Below the pieces are notes generated by a model. It was not told where the DNA came from. It searched no databases and saw nothing but the letters and a program-made list of their open reading frames with translations. 64,000 bases of DNA from NCBI RefSeq assembly GCF_004770895.1, contig NZ_RQHS01000012.1, positions 124,001-188,000 on the forward strand, in the 5' to 3' direction. Below, one piece after another: positions 55,501-63,738 of this stretch (position 1 is the stretch's first letter; each line of letters opens with the position of its first letter). Made by a program: the position numbers and the translations under genes. This stretch comes from Leptospira dzoumogneensis (GTDB taxonomy: Bacteria; Spirochaetota; Leptospiria; Leptospirales; Leptospiraceae).

Positions 55501-57853
55501 TGAAAAAAGAATAAGAAGATTCGTAAGCAGCACCTGATTTTGCGGAGTTCCCCGCGAGTATCGTATAATGGAAGAAGTCCTCATTCTCCTGCCCATTCGT
55601 GTACAATTCCCTGGAGCGCAGCAGATGATTTGCGATATCTAGGATCTGTTCGGATCCACCTGAGGATTTTTCGCGTTCTATTAGTAATTTTGCAAGTGTA
55701 TTATGGATCCTTGCTTTTTCCGCAGAGTCAGTTGCGTCCAAAATACTTTGGATCATTCTATCATGAGAAAAATGGAACTGCACATTCGAAAGAGAAGAAT
55801 ACATTCCGGATTCTTCTATCTTTCTTTGAGAAATATACTGAAGGGCCGGGAATAACATATTTCCGGATTCTCTGTAAAATACGATCCCTTCTCTAATTGC
55901 CTCTCGAATTCCTCTAGACAAAACCCCGGGCCTTGTCTTGAAAAAATCGTACATATCTTTTAGATCGAATTTTGCACCGATACAGGCCCCTACTCTCAAA
56001 ACCTCCAGAGTTTCATCCGGAAGTTTTCCCACCTTATCCAAGAACAGATCCAGAACGTTATCCGTAACCGTTCTCTGTAAAAGCATATCCCAGTCTACTC
56101 TATGATAAGCAGTTTTCGGATCGAAACTCAGACATCCCTCTTCATATAAGGATCTCAGGAATTGATGCAAAAATAAAGGATTTCCCCCCGTTTTAGAGAC
56201 CAGAACTTCTGCGAGCCTATTCGCATCTTCTGCAGAAACATGGATACTATCGGATACGTATTTAAAAACGCTGTGCTCATTTAGAGGAGTAAGGCGTATC
56301 TCTCTTAGATCCAAGCCTGGAGAGCCTTGTTTTACATTCACATTCGGAAAGAAATCCGCATCTTCAGAACGACTGGTAAGAACGAATAATAACCCTTCCC
56401 AATCCTCGCTGCTCAATATGAATTCGAGCAATGCAATAGAAGCGGAATCCGCCCATTGCAGATCATCCACTAGAATGATCGCAGGGTTTTTTCGATCAAA
56501 ACAAAGAGTTAAGAACCTAAGGGCGACCGCAAATAGGATCTTTTCGTCCTTCTGCCTCTTATTTGTTTTTACAGGTATTTCTATTCCTAAAGTTTTTCCC
56601 AGATCCGGCAGGAATTGTGTTAGGATCTCTATATTGTCCCCTAGAGTTTCCTTTATAAAATTCTTAAGTAGAATGATCTCTTCTTCTTTTTTCTGAAGTA
56701 TCCTTCTTAAAAGATCATCCATGATCTGGCGAAATGCATAATAAGGGATCTCCTTCTTGTCTTCTTCGAATTTTCCCCGCAATAGAACTACGGAGTATAT
56801 ATCCAAATAAGTGATCGCATCTTCTACTAGAGCCGTTTTACCGGTACCGGATTTGCCTCCGATGAATACAGCGGACCTTCTTCCGTTAGTTACGTTCACT
56901 ATCCCGGATTCGATCTCTTTTCTTTCCCTGTCCCTATCGTAGATACGAGGCGAATCCCTAAAACCTACTTTTCTTTCGTAAACACCAGGAACAAACTCGG
57001 ATAATTTACGTTTGGACTTTAAAGAATCTTTAATACTCTTTAGATCATGTATCAGATTTTCCAAAGAGAAATATCTTTCTTCCGGCATCTTAGAGAGTAA
57101 TTTGTCCACCAAAGTAGAGATCGCACTAGGAACATCTTCTCTCCTCTTTACTAAAGAGACAGGAGATCTTGCGATATGATAATGGACCATCTCCAAAGGA
57201 TCTTCCGTCTCAAACGGAGGGGTCCCGGAGATCATTTTATAGAATAATGCGCCTAAAGAATATGCGTCGGATCTAAAATCGACAGGACGATTCAGCCTCC
57301 CGGTATTTTCGGGAGAACAATAAGGTAAAATATCGAATGTATATCTAAGAGGCGCATAACTTCCTTTCTCGGAAAGAAGAAGAGAAGCTCCGCCTAACCA
57401 GGCAAGCTTTGTCTCTCCAGTATCCGGATTATAGAAAAAAGCTCTTGGAGAAATTTGATTATGAACGATCCCGAAAGAATGTAATTTTGCGAGATTTTCC
57501 GTGATCGCTAATGCTATCTCTAAAAAAGTTTCTAGAGAAATTGATCCCGCTAAACTTTGGTGCAGAAGTTTAGAAGGGATATTTTCATACACCAAACAGA
57601 TACCGTCCGAATTTTCGAACATGTCTTCCGGTTTGAGAATGCCAGGATCACTGACCAGTTTACCCAATTCGAATTCATTCAGAAAATACACCGAAGAGGT
57701 TTCCTTCCCCTCCGGTCTTTGTACTCGAATGATCTTGGGCTCTCTGGTCCTGCCGAATTTTCCTCTATATGTTTGGGAAAAACTGTCCTCGTACAGCAAC
57801 TCCCCTAATTCATAAGGAACTCTGTCTGTGGACAAATCCTGCGTAGTTTCCAA
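52577..57853 (-). CDS. Giant signalling protein: pseudokinase, AAA-type ATPase, helical repeats, GAF and SpoIIE phosphatase
   Basis: 1758 residues, cytoplasmic. (1) Protein-kinase-like domain, about 15-280. The catalytic loop reads VHNQISPRAF where HRDLKPxN is expected and the DFG position reads WLG, so it lacks both the catalytic and the metal-binding Asp; SDAYSLGALFYKMISGTPPF is intact. (2) AAA_16-type ATPase about 300-600 with P-loop FIGGKSGTGKTALVED near 333 and Walker B AIILVDDLQWADS. (3) TPR-like helical region about 700-1290. (4) GAF about 1330-1480. (5) SpoIIE/PP2C about 1540-1758 with VGGDFYD, ADATGHGVQAAL, LFSDGIYEQFD and DDITLLIL. The phosphatase has all metal Asp residues. The likely output is dephosphorylation of an anti-anti-sigma factor, gated by ATPase and GAF signals. 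Confidence 0.9.
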   Translation of the reverse strand: METTQDLSTDRVPYELGELLYEDSFSQTYRGKFGRTREPKIIRVQRPEGKETSSVYFLNEFELGKLVSDPGILKPEDMFENSDGICLVYENIPSKLLHQSLAGSISLETFLEIALAITENLAKLHSFGIVHNQISPRAFFYNPDTGETKLAWLGGASLLLSEKGSYAPLRYTFDILPYCSPENTGRLNRPVDFRSDAYSLGALFYKMISGTPPFETEDPLEMVHYHIARSPVSLVKRREDVPSAISTLVDKLLSKMPEERYFSLENLIHDLKSIKDSLKSKRKLSEFVPGVYERKVGFRDSPRIYDRDRERKEIESGIVNVTNGRRSAVFIGGKSGTGKTALVEDAITYLDIYSVVLLRGKFEEDKKEIPYYAFRQIMDDLLRRILQKKEEEIILLKNFIKETLGDNIEILTQFLPDLGKTLGIEIPVKTNKRQKDEKILFAVALRFLTLCFDRKNPAIILVDDLQWADSASIALLEFILSSEDWEGLLFVLTSRSEDADFFPNVNVKQGSPGLDLREIRLTPLNEHSVFKYVSDSIHVSAEDANRLAEVLVSKTGGNPLFLHQFLRSLYEEGCLSFDPKTAYHRVDWDMLLQRTVTDNVLDLFLDKVGKLPDETLEVLRVGACIGAKFDLKDMYDFFKTRPGVLSRGIREAIREGIVFYRESGNMLFPALQYISQRKIEESGMYSSLSNVQFHFSHDRMIQSILDATDSAEKARIHNTLAKLLIEREKSSGGSEQILDIANHLLRSRELYTNGQENEDFFHYTILAGNSAKSGAAYESSYSFFSLLASQLKDSYWQKDRKNAIHILKSLAESAYYLSRREEAEKIVSDLLSKLNSPSEKADVYLMQLEVMNVYNDLDSASKIGIKALQSLGIGFKEKPGILAVLGEVLKMVFYSRGRSPEKLVNAKDSKDPYKTEALNILVNLLNYGKHMDMKVMAYIYLKLINLTLKEGNAPFSFFGYAGFGSILLSINGNFQQSMRYWTLAEKILKKFKSDELYGRFVFGRTILLDYFMYPFRSIVDYTEEAFHKCMQYGDYLWAAFALFSQNTNQLYSAENSISYREKIKENLERGSKLNYDILMILLHSSDSYLDRLEGKSTETIRYKDNLYADQEFESKVLGSAGNGTANSWYATLFGSIAYLSGYYLEAERIFKKYHPDLEKSRIMFIYSEYRFYRSLGLLKLRKKKLKITEKFFFRYSLYLFKLWSRIYPPSFQLFYFVLAGLYEDYAGRNENASKYFDMAVQQVESEPNDFRKAVVYQHVAEWSITQGRTSYGKFLMQNAVRLYGSWGAKSIVNLLRDEYGELLRPQGTPKRSVEKILADSMLSTSFSLDLRTVLKASQSISGVIELGELLRQLIRTIMENAAATRGFLILPQNKELFLMAGSDIEEPGFLPKPISLDEAGHLLPLEVVYFCFRSGQKVLISDAAKDSFYSVNPYIKRSKPKSLLCMPITKQGRTLCVLYLENRLTAGIFDEHRLEILEILSAQAAISLENAKLYEDITRMNSELERKVNERTEELARSLSIIRKDMLYSQKIQRSILPELKSIPGMRYSVNYLPMDEVGGDFYDICRLSNGRYRFFLADATGHGVQAALVTMAIKGEYESLKSSLEKPGEILSGLNNSILNKYKTLYFTGAICDVDLSEKKVYFASAGHISQFLVRSYQTEEMPKTGAILGFVKDYPYRTEEYKIESGARIFLFSDGIYEQFDEDKLEYGEERFLHSIRANAQFEPQIQAERILSDLQNFISKSSIQDDITLLILDID

Positions 57854-57912
57854 TTTTATCTTTTTCGAAACCTATGCGGCCCCGAAACCCCACCCGAACT
57901 AAATTTTAAAGT

Positions 57913-58593
57913 TCACACTCTAGAGGGCGAATACTTTTGGCGCGTAAAGATCCAAACATAATAAATGTCCGCTATTGTTCCGAGCCCGCTCAATGTTTGA
58001 ACAAAGTATTGCTCCGGAAAGTATAGAAAGATGAAGATCGTAAAGAATCCGTTACCTAAAAACTTCGCCCAAGAGACAGGATAGGAGAACATGTTCGGAT
58101 CTCCAGTTTTCAAGAAAAGGATAGGATACATTACCGAAATGATCAAACTCAAGATATAAGCGGAGTTAGATCCGGTAAAAAGATCATAACCTCCTTTATA
58201 GAAAGTATAGATCAATAATCCCCAAGACACCACCAAAATGCCTAAAAGGAATTTATATCCTTTGTCCGAGATTGGCAAGGAAATTTGTTTTTTACCGAAT
58301 CGTATAACTTGATAGAAAATCACTATGTCCAATACGAATCCAAGCCTATAGCCCCAAAGTAATATCGCGCCCATGGGCTCTTTAAAGAAGAAACCCCATA
58401 GTAATTCCCAGATAATATTCCCGCAGGCGATAAAAACGGGCATCTCTACGAATTTTTTCTTAAACGGTTCTATTAGAAGAACTGCATACATATAAGCCCA
58501 AAAAACCACGCCTAGTAGCAGGCAAATATTCTCAATAAGCGTATAACGTCCGAAATACTCCGGATCCGTTGCCAATGTCTGCCAAAAACTCAT
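57913..58593 (-). CDS. Seven-helix membrane protein similar to Pyr4/PaxB-type terpene cyclases
   Basis: 226 residues with seven predicted membrane helices. The layout fits the fungal membrane-bound terpene cyclase family (about 240 residues, seven helices). The first acidic key residue sits in CGNIIWELLWGF, the NIxWE pattern known there, and a late Asp in TIADIYYVWIF takes the place of the second essential Asp. Those enzymes cyclise epoxidised prenyl chains by protonation. Homologues occur outside fungi with unproven roles. It is three bases downstream of the MpaB-like oxygenase, so the two are co-expressed. Function as a cyclase is inference. Confidence 0.55.
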   Translation of the reverse strand: MSFWQTLATDPEYFGRYTLIENICLLLGVVFWAYMYAVLLIEPFKKKFVEMPVFIACGNIIWELLWGFFFKEPMGAILLWGYRLGFVLDIVIFYQVIRFGKKQISLPISDKGYKFLLGILVVSWGLLIYTFYKGGYDLFTGSNSAYILSLIISVMYPILFLKTGDPNMFSYPVSWAKFLGNGFFTIFIFLYFPEQYFVQTLSGLGTIADIYYVWIFTRQKYSPSRV

Positions 58594-58596
58594 CCT

Positions 58597-59721
58597 TTAT
58601 AGTCTCCAATTCTCTCTTAATGAAGGCGGGATCCAGAACCTGGCTTTTTTTCCGCCGTAATAAAAATGATCCATAGAAAAAAGAAGTTTGGAAGCAAAAT
58701 AAGCGACTAACTTTCCGAAGCCCTCATCATCATCCACATGAGAGTCTATATCCTTAAATATCCTTTCCATAAAATAACCCAAAGGATTTCTAGGAGGCCA
58801 TCCTAAACCGAGCACTTCGCTTGTTTTTTGTCCCATATATGTTTGCAGAAAAAATAATGGAAGATTATCGAATAAATTTCCCGGGAGCATATACTCCATA
58901 AAGTCCAACAAAGATTTTGCAAGTATCTTGCCTGCATCCGAAGGTTTTTGCTGGTCATTAAATATCGACTCGCCTAAAGAATGTGCCGTATCGTATCCTT
59001 CCGGACAAAGTTCAGGTTTTACCCCGATAAAATATCCTACTACTCTCCATAAATGAATGTATGCGTCTTTTTCTTCCTGACTGAGTTTTAAAGAGGACTG
59101 ACCGAGACCTTCTATCACTAAACTGGAAAAAGACTGTAGAGTACCCGCCATATCTTCTTGGTTGATCGGTTGTCCCCAAGCAGGATCCCAATCTTTCCCC
59201 TTACTCAGAAAATAACGTATGGATGCATGCATTAATCTTACTTTTTGGGCGGTGCGGATCCCTTTTCCTTGAGGCCCAAGTCCATTTTCTTGAGCGACGG
59301 AGATCACGAACTGTGTCGTTTCCATGAGCCTTCGGTTGACTCCGTCTATCACTCCATTCTGTTCTATTAATCTTCCGGTTTTGTAAAGTACCTGTGCGCC
59401 ATCTCCGCAAGAATACGCCATGGGAAGAGACTTAACACAAAGCATCATTAAGATCTGAGGACCGTAAATGGTGAATAGCTGCTCTCCTTTTGCGATCTTA
59501 TTTTTATCCGCCCAAGAAGGAAGATCTTCCGTTTCATAAAAATATTTTTCAAGATAGTCCGGTAAGCCTGCAGGAATTGGATCCGAGTTCCTAGAAAGCG
59601 CGTCAAAAAAGAGCATCGTCTTTTCTCTATCAAAAGCGGATTCAGTAAAATATTTTGTGACTATTTCGTCCGCCAATGGATCAGTTTCTTTTCGTAATGC
59701 GCGTAACTCATTCGAATTCAT
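58597..59721 (-). CDS. MpaB/latex-clearing-protein-type oxygenase
   Basis: 374 residues, DUF2236-type. The core has KVRLMHASIRYFLSKG (the RxxHxxxR haem-site motif), INQEDMAGTLQSFSSLV and WRVVGYFIGV, together diagnostic for the ER-bound oxygenase MpaB/rubber oxygenase Lcp family. MpaB cuts a farnesyl side chain in mycophenolic acid biosynthesis and Lcp splits polyisoprene; both use a b-type haem and O2. No signal peptide or membrane helix, so it is cytoplasmic. It is the upstream gene of a pair with the seven-helix protein (gap three bases) and is divergent from a FadL-like porin by 98 bases. It should act on an isoprenoid or fatty-acyl chain; the exact target is unknown. Confidence 0.8.
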   Translation of the reverse strand: MNSNELRALRKETDPLADEIVTKYFTESAFDREKTMLFFDALSRNSDPIPAGLPDYLEKYFYETEDLPSWADKNKIAKGEQLFTIYGPQILMMLCVKSLPMAYSCGDGAQVLYKTGRLIEQNGVIDGVNRRLMETTQFVISVAQENGLGPQGKGIRTAQKVRLMHASIRYFLSKGKDWDPAWGQPINQEDMAGTLQSFSSLVIEGLGQSSLKLSQEEKDAYIHLWRVVGYFIGVKPELCPEGYDTAHSLGESIFNDQQKPSDAGKILAKSLLDFMEYMLPGNLFDNLPLFFLQTYMGQKTSEVLGLGWPPRNPLGYFMERIFKDIDSHVDDDEGFGKLVAYFASKLLFSMDHFYYGGKKARFWIPPSLRENWRL

Positions 59722-59763
59722 TCTAAAACCTTACCTCGTCTCAGGAATGCGCCAGTTTTATAT

Positions 59764-59778
59764 TTTGAATTTTAAAAA
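59764..59778. promoter_or_regulatory. 15-base motif shared with the crotonase promoter (TTTGAATTTTAAAAA)
   Basis: Identical to 61764-61778. It lies 41 bases upstream of the FadL-like start (and 43 bases upstream of the divergent oxygenase start). Both neighbours concern lipids. AT-rich, so chance is not excluded. Confidence 0.4.
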
Positions 59779-59819
59779 GAAAGCACTTGTAAAAAAAACC
59801 GTAACGAATTCCTTGAAGC

Positions 59820-61208
59820 ATGCTTTTTCGATCTAGAGTTCGTAAAAAATCCTCCCTGTTTTTCTTAGCTATAATTTCTTTCCTTGCTCCCAAGTTAGAA
59901 GCTGTTGGACTTTTTCAACCTTCTCATAATGCGAGATACGGAGGTATGGGAGGAGTAAATTTAGCGATCGGGGGATCTCCTATGGATATAGGGACCAATC
60001 CAGCTAACTTAAGTCTCAAAAATCGCAAAGAGTTGGAATTCGGAGTTTCTTTACCGTACATCCGTACAGTATACAAAGATAAATTCTCGGATCCGGACCC
60101 AAATCTCTCTTACGAAAACTCCGAATCCTATAACGTGCTCGCCCCTCTTCCATATTTTGCGATCCGAATTCCAATCAACGAAAAATGGACATATGGAGGA
60201 GGAATTTATATACCAGGCGGCGGAAATGGAGAAGTTTCCGGACTCACAAGGATCACACCTAACGACCAAAGTTTGAACGATTGGTCAGGGATGAAACTTC
60301 CGAGTCCAGTAGGAGATTCCAGAAGAATACAAGAAAGTTATTCCTCCACTTTTTATCTGGTCAAATCCACTCATGCGCTCTCTTATAAGATCGGCGGACT
60401 CTCTATAGCTTTAGGAATAGAAGGAATTTATTCCAGACAGATCGCTTACCAAAAGTTTCATGATATCACGGGAAATATTGAAGTCCCCGGCCAAGGTTTT
60501 GACTATAAAAGTAAAAATGCATATGCGCTCGGCGGGATTTTCGGAACCACTTACCAGATCACAGATACATTAAAGATCGCTTATTCTTACCAAACTTCCG
60601 CAAAAATCCCTTTGGATGGAAGTATGCAAGTGGGTTCTTATCCCAGCAGGACGGGAGTTTCTGGAACATTTGCAGTTCCGGAAAGACATGGATTAGGTTT
60701 TTCTTATGGAACGGATACATTCAAGATCGGGGTGGATGCATTATATTATAATTATGCTTCTTATACTTCTACTTATAAACAAACATTGGCAGCCCCCGTG
60801 TTCCCGACTGCATTCGGACAAACGAATGTGATCCCTCAGAATTTAGGGTATCATGATTCATGGGCATTAGGGATCGGAGGAGAATGGATCGTAAACGATT
60901 GGACTTGGAGACTAGGTGCAAGGCATAACTCCGGAGTTTTAAGATCGGAAGGCACCAATGCACTCCAAGCCGGTATCATGGTCCAAGATCTGGTCTCCGG
61001 TGGATTCGGATATTCCACCGGAAAATGGAAATTCGATTTTACACTTCTATATTATCTTCCGGTGAGAGTTTATAATGGAGGTTCCGCAGATTGGAACTTC
61101 AACCATGCAGCATTTTCGAAAGAGGATATCCGAGTAAACGAATTCAAACATTCATTAAGATCGGATATCCCTGCGATATTATTAGGAGCGAGCTACTCAT
61201 TTGATTAA
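59820..61208 (+). CDS. FadL/TodX-type outer-membrane hydrophobic-compound porin
   Basis: 462 residues. A signal peptide (about 1-28) is followed by the family N-terminus GLFQPSHNARYGGMGGVNLAIGGSPMDIGTNPANLSL, which in FadL makes the hatch (cited in part). The rest has regular amphipathic strands with aromatic girdles and ends in a strand with a C-terminal aromatic (LGASYSFD). It should carry long-chain fatty acids or other hydrophobic molecules across the outer membrane. Its divergent neighbours are an oxygenase of the MpaB group and, 600 bases on, a crotonase. Its last four bases overlap the convergent gene. Confidence 0.88.
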   Translation: MLFRSRVRKKSSLFFLAIISFLAPKLEAVGLFQPSHNARYGGMGGVNLAIGGSPMDIGTNPANLSLKNRKELEFGVSLPYIRTVYKDKFSDPDPNLSYENSESYNVLAPLPYFAIRIPINEKWTYGGGIYIPGGGNGEVSGLTRITPNDQSLNDWSGMKLPSPVGDSRRIQESYSSTFYLVKSTHALSYKIGGLSIALGIEGIYSRQIAYQKFHDITGNIEVPGQGFDYKSKNAYALGGIFGTTYQITDTLKIAYSYQTSAKIPLDGSMQVGSYPSRTGVSGTFAVPERHGLGFSYGTDTFKIGVDALYYNYASYTSTYKQTLAAPVFPTAFGQTNVIPQNLGYHDSWALGIGGEWIVNDWTWRLGARHNSGVLRSEGTNALQAGIMVQDLVSGGFGYSTGKWKFDFTLLYYLPVRVYNGGSADWNFNHAAFSKEDIRVNEFKHSLRSDIPAILLGASYSFD

Positions 61209-61681
61209 GATCTTTGTATAGAGTCTTCCTTTACAAAAAGAACGGAACTTGCCAAAAGGCAAAATGCGATCAGATCAAAACTGAACGCGCCTACTTGGCC
61301 GAATTGCCATGCCGATCTTATACTATTCCAATGTTCCGGGATCGTATGAGTGACAGTCCATTCTTTGATTTGAGAAGAAGCGGGGGCCACAAAAAAGAAC
61401 CAAACTCCTAAAGAGAAAATAAAGGAGAAGGCGCTCAAGATCGTATAACGAAAAGACCTTGTACCTTTAGAAAGATAAGCGATCGTAAAAATAAGAAGAA
61501 TGGAACCTATCTGCACGATAGGACCTATAATCGCAAAATATTTATATAAACTAGTTTGCACTTGAAAATATAGTTCTGCTTCCCAATACAATTTGGGCGC
61601 AGCCTCCATCACATGTGCAAATCTCATTCCAAGAGTTAGTGCAGCTAAAATTAAAGCAAAAAATCGGATCTTAGATAACAT
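61205..61681 (-). CDS. DUF1772-like membrane protein
   Basis: 158 residues, four membrane helices. The N-terminus RFAHVMEAAPKL, the loop APASSQIKEWTVTHTIPEHWNSIRSAWQFGQVGAFS and the spacing of helices resemble the DUF1772/anthrone-oxygenase-like family, whose members have a short motif PxNxxI..W...xxP.xW..xRxxWxxxH at this place. Here the last His is replaced by Gln (FGQ). Function unknown. It converges on the FadL-like gene, with a 4-base overlap. Confidence 0.6.
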   Translation of the reverse strand: MLSKIRFFALILAALTLGMRFAHVMEAAPKLYWEAELYFQVQTSLYKYFAIIGPIVQIGSILLIFTIAYLSKGTRSFRYTILSAFSFIFSLGVWFFFVAPASSQIKEWTVTHTIPEHWNSIRSAWQFGQVGAFSFDLIAFCLLASSVLFVKEDSIQRS

Positions 61682-61763
61682 AGCGGGTTCCTTTCATTTC
61701 CTTTAGCTTCTACTCCGAACTAAAAAGGTTACCGAATTCGCGCAAAAAAAGGATCCATTTTCA

Positions 61764-61778
61764 TTTGAATTTTAAAAA
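61764..61778. promoter_or_regulatory. 15-base motif shared with the FadL-like promoter (TTTGAATTTTAAAAA)
   Basis: Identical to 59764-59778. It lies 21 bases upstream of the crotonase start, near where a -10 region would be. Confidence 0.4.
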
Positions 61779-61799
61779 TAAACCTTATTAAATCTTTTC

Positions 61800-62552
61800 A
61801 TGGATTATAAACATCTGAGTATAGAGAACCGGAACGGATTACTAATTGTACTTTTAAACCGTCCTGAATCCAATAATGCATTAAACATAAGGATCAGAGA
61901 CGAATTAGAATCGATTTTTTCAGAATCCAAAAAAGACCCTAAGGTCAGGGGGATACTCTTAGGAGCAAATGGCAAAAACTTTTGCAGCGGTTACGATCTA
62001 GAAGAAGTAGTCGAAACAAAACTAGGATCTTTCAAGCACCGTATTTTAGAATATCATTATGAACTATATTCTTTTCCAAAACCTCTAGTTTGTGTACTAA
62101 AAGGTTTTTGTTCCGCAGGAGGATTCGATCTAGCGCTTTCCGGGGATTATATTCTGGCAGAAAAGAAAACATTCTTATTCCGGCCGGAAATCCGTTTCGG
62201 AGGCCCTCCTTTGATCACTACTTTAGCTCGAAAAGTAGGCCCAACAAAAGCATTATCTTTGACATTACTTGGAGAACCTCTCCGTTCCCAAGACGCATTA
62301 GAATTAGGGATCATAGATGAAATCGTTACAGAAGGCGATTCAATTGCGAAAGGCCTAAAAGTATTGGAAAAACTCTCTCAATGGGATCCTAAACTCATCA
62401 AAGCGGAAAAAGAAATATCGAATAATTTTTTCCAAGGAAACTTGTATGAGAACTTAAAAAAGGAATTCGATCTATTCAAAGAATTTTTAGAAAATCCGAA
62501 CTTTCTAAAAATAGTTACAGAATATGCAAAATCTATAAAACAGAAAGTATGA
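61800..62552 (+). CDS. Enoyl-CoA hydratase/isomerase (crotonase) family enzyme
   Basis: 250 residues. [11 protein letters not shown] and [18 protein letters not shown] form the CoA- and oxyanion-binding half, [20 protein letters not shown] the second oxyanion strand, and [11 protein letters not shown] the catalytic-Glu loop. Compared with the hydratase the first catalytic Glu (of GGCELAM) is Asp (GGFDLAL), while the second (in RPE) is kept. Other crotonases with one Glu are isomerases or hydrolases, so hydratase activity is not assured. It acts on CoA thioesters in fatty-acid metabolism. Converges on the dehalogenase-like gene with no gap. Confidence 0.85.
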   Translation: MDYKHLSIENRNGLLIVLLNRPESNNALNIRIRDELESIFSESKKDPKVRGILLGANGKNFCSGYDLEEVVETKLGSFKHRILEYHYELYSFPKPLVCVLKGFCSAGGFDLALSGDYILAEKKTFLFRPEIRFGGPPLITTLARKVGPTKALSLTLLGEPLRSQDALELGIIDEIVTEGDSIAKGLKVLEKLSQWDPKLIKAEKEISNNFFQGNLYENLKKEFDLFKEFLENPNFLKIVTEYAKSIKQKV

Positions 62553-63452
62553 CTATGGATTGTTTTGGATAAACTCGGAAAGAAGTTCTGCAAGCAGCTC
62601 ACCCTTTTCTTCCTGAAGAAAATGTCCTGCTCCTTGGATTACTGTGTGTTTTTGTCCTTTTGCACCCGGGATAGTCCTTCGAAAGAATATATCTCCACCT
62701 TTTGTGATTGGATCCGAATCACTGAACATAGTTATAAAAGGTTTTTTGAAATTCTTATAGAACATCCAAGCCTGGCGATTCCTTTCCGTTTCAGGATTAT
62801 CGGGAGTTATCGGCACAAGAGTCGGAAATTTTCTTGCTCCTGCTTTATAAGATTCATCCGGATAAGGGGAATCATAAGCATGGATGATATCGGGACTTAA
62901 TTTACTCACACATCCGTTTTGGATGATCTTTCCCACGGGAAGTTTACTTACTTCTTGGGAGAAACGAAGCCATTTTAAAAAATCTTCTTTAGGAGGAATA
63001 TCTCCAGTAGGCAGAAAAGTATTCGCAGCACATACTCTTGCAAAGCGAGAATCCAATTCCGCTACCGCTCTTAAACCTAATAAACCTCCCCAGTCTTGGC
63101 AGAAGAGAGTAATATTTTGCAGATCTAAAGCAACAATTAGATTTTTCAGCCAGTCAACATGATTCTTATACGTATAAGTTTTCAGATCCGTCGGTTTATC
63201 CGATTTTCCGAAACCGATCAGGTCGGGTGCTATCACTCTATAACCTTTTTCTGATAAAGGAGGTATCATCTTCCTATAAAGATAAGACCAACTCGGTTCT
63301 CCATGTAATAATAAAACCGTTTCTTTTGCATTTTTAGGACCCTCGTCCACATAATGCATTTTGAATTCTCCTACGGAAATATAATTAGGAGAAAAAGGAT
63401 AATCCTTTAAATTGGAAAAACATTCGGAAGGAGTTTCTAAATAAGTTTGCAT
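62553..63452 (-). CDS. Haloalkane dehalogenase-like alpha/beta hydrolase
   Basis: 299 residues. HGEPSWSYLYRKMIPPL is the oxyanion region typical for haloalkane dehalogenases. Asp120 in CQDWGGLLGLR is the nucleophile and Trp121 next to it is one of the two halide-binding residues. The acidic residue lies in FSDSDPITKG and the His in GAGHFLQEE. This arrangement fits subfamily I (DhmA-like). Related fold members include epoxide hydrolases, which keep the same Asp. The substrate is unknown; it need not be a halogenated compound. A perfect palindrome lies at 63468-63481, just ahead of the start. Confidence 0.85.
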   Translation of the reverse strand: MQTYLETPSECFSNLKDYPFSPNYISVGEFKMHYVDEGPKNAKETVLLLHGEPSWSYLYRKMIPPLSEKGYRVIAPDLIGFGKSDKPTDLKTYTYKNHVDWLKNLIVALDLQNITLFCQDWGGLLGLRAVAELDSRFARVCAANTFLPTGDIPPKEDFLKWLRFSQEVSKLPVGKIIQNGCVSKLSPDIIHAYDSPYPDESYKAGARKFPTLVPITPDNPETERNRQAWMFYKNFKKPFITMFSDSDPITKGGDIFFRRTIPGAKGQKHTVIQGAGHFLQEEKGELLAELLSEFIQNNP

Positions 63453-63467
63453 ACCAAATCTATCGGA

Positions 63468-63481
63468 ACGGATGTATCCGT
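63468..63481. promoter_or_regulatory. 14-bp palindrome upstream of the dehalogenase-like gene
   Basis: ACGGAT-GT-ATCCGT lies 15 bases upstream of the start (63452), on the minus-strand leader. It could be an operator or a small leader hairpin. Confidence 0.4.
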
Positions 63482-63596
63482 GTAAGGACCCAGATCATAG
63501 ATCTTTAAGAAATCTTGTCAAACTTCTTCCCAAAAAAGTAAGCTAAGCCGAATTTTCTGATTTTAAAAACTTAGAAAATAAGCACAGAAAGCCACG

Positions 63597-63737
63597 ATTT
63601 ACACTTCTTTAGTTCTATTCGGTTTATTCTTATTAGTTTTATGCCAAACAGCTTGTTTGAGTTCCTTAAAACCGGGAGAATGGCTGGATCTGCAAAAAGA
63701 TCCGATTTCCGAAGCTTGGTGGGAGAAGGTAAAATAA
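63597..63737 (+). CDS. Possible small lipoprotein without a standard start codon
   Basis: A 46-codon frame from ATT at 63597 encodes a hydrophobic stretch ending FLLVLCQTAC, then LSSLKPGEWLDLQKDPISEAWWEKVK, which looks like a lipoprotein signal and a short acidic/aromatic tail. The frame is stopped upstream by TAA (63579-63581 region), and no ATG, GTG or TTG lies between. An ATT or other rare start, or a sequence error, would be needed. Treat as tentative. Confidence 0.3.
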   Translation: MYTSLVLFGLFLLVLCQTACLSSLKPGEWLDLQKDPISEAWWEKVK

Positions 63738-63738
63738 T

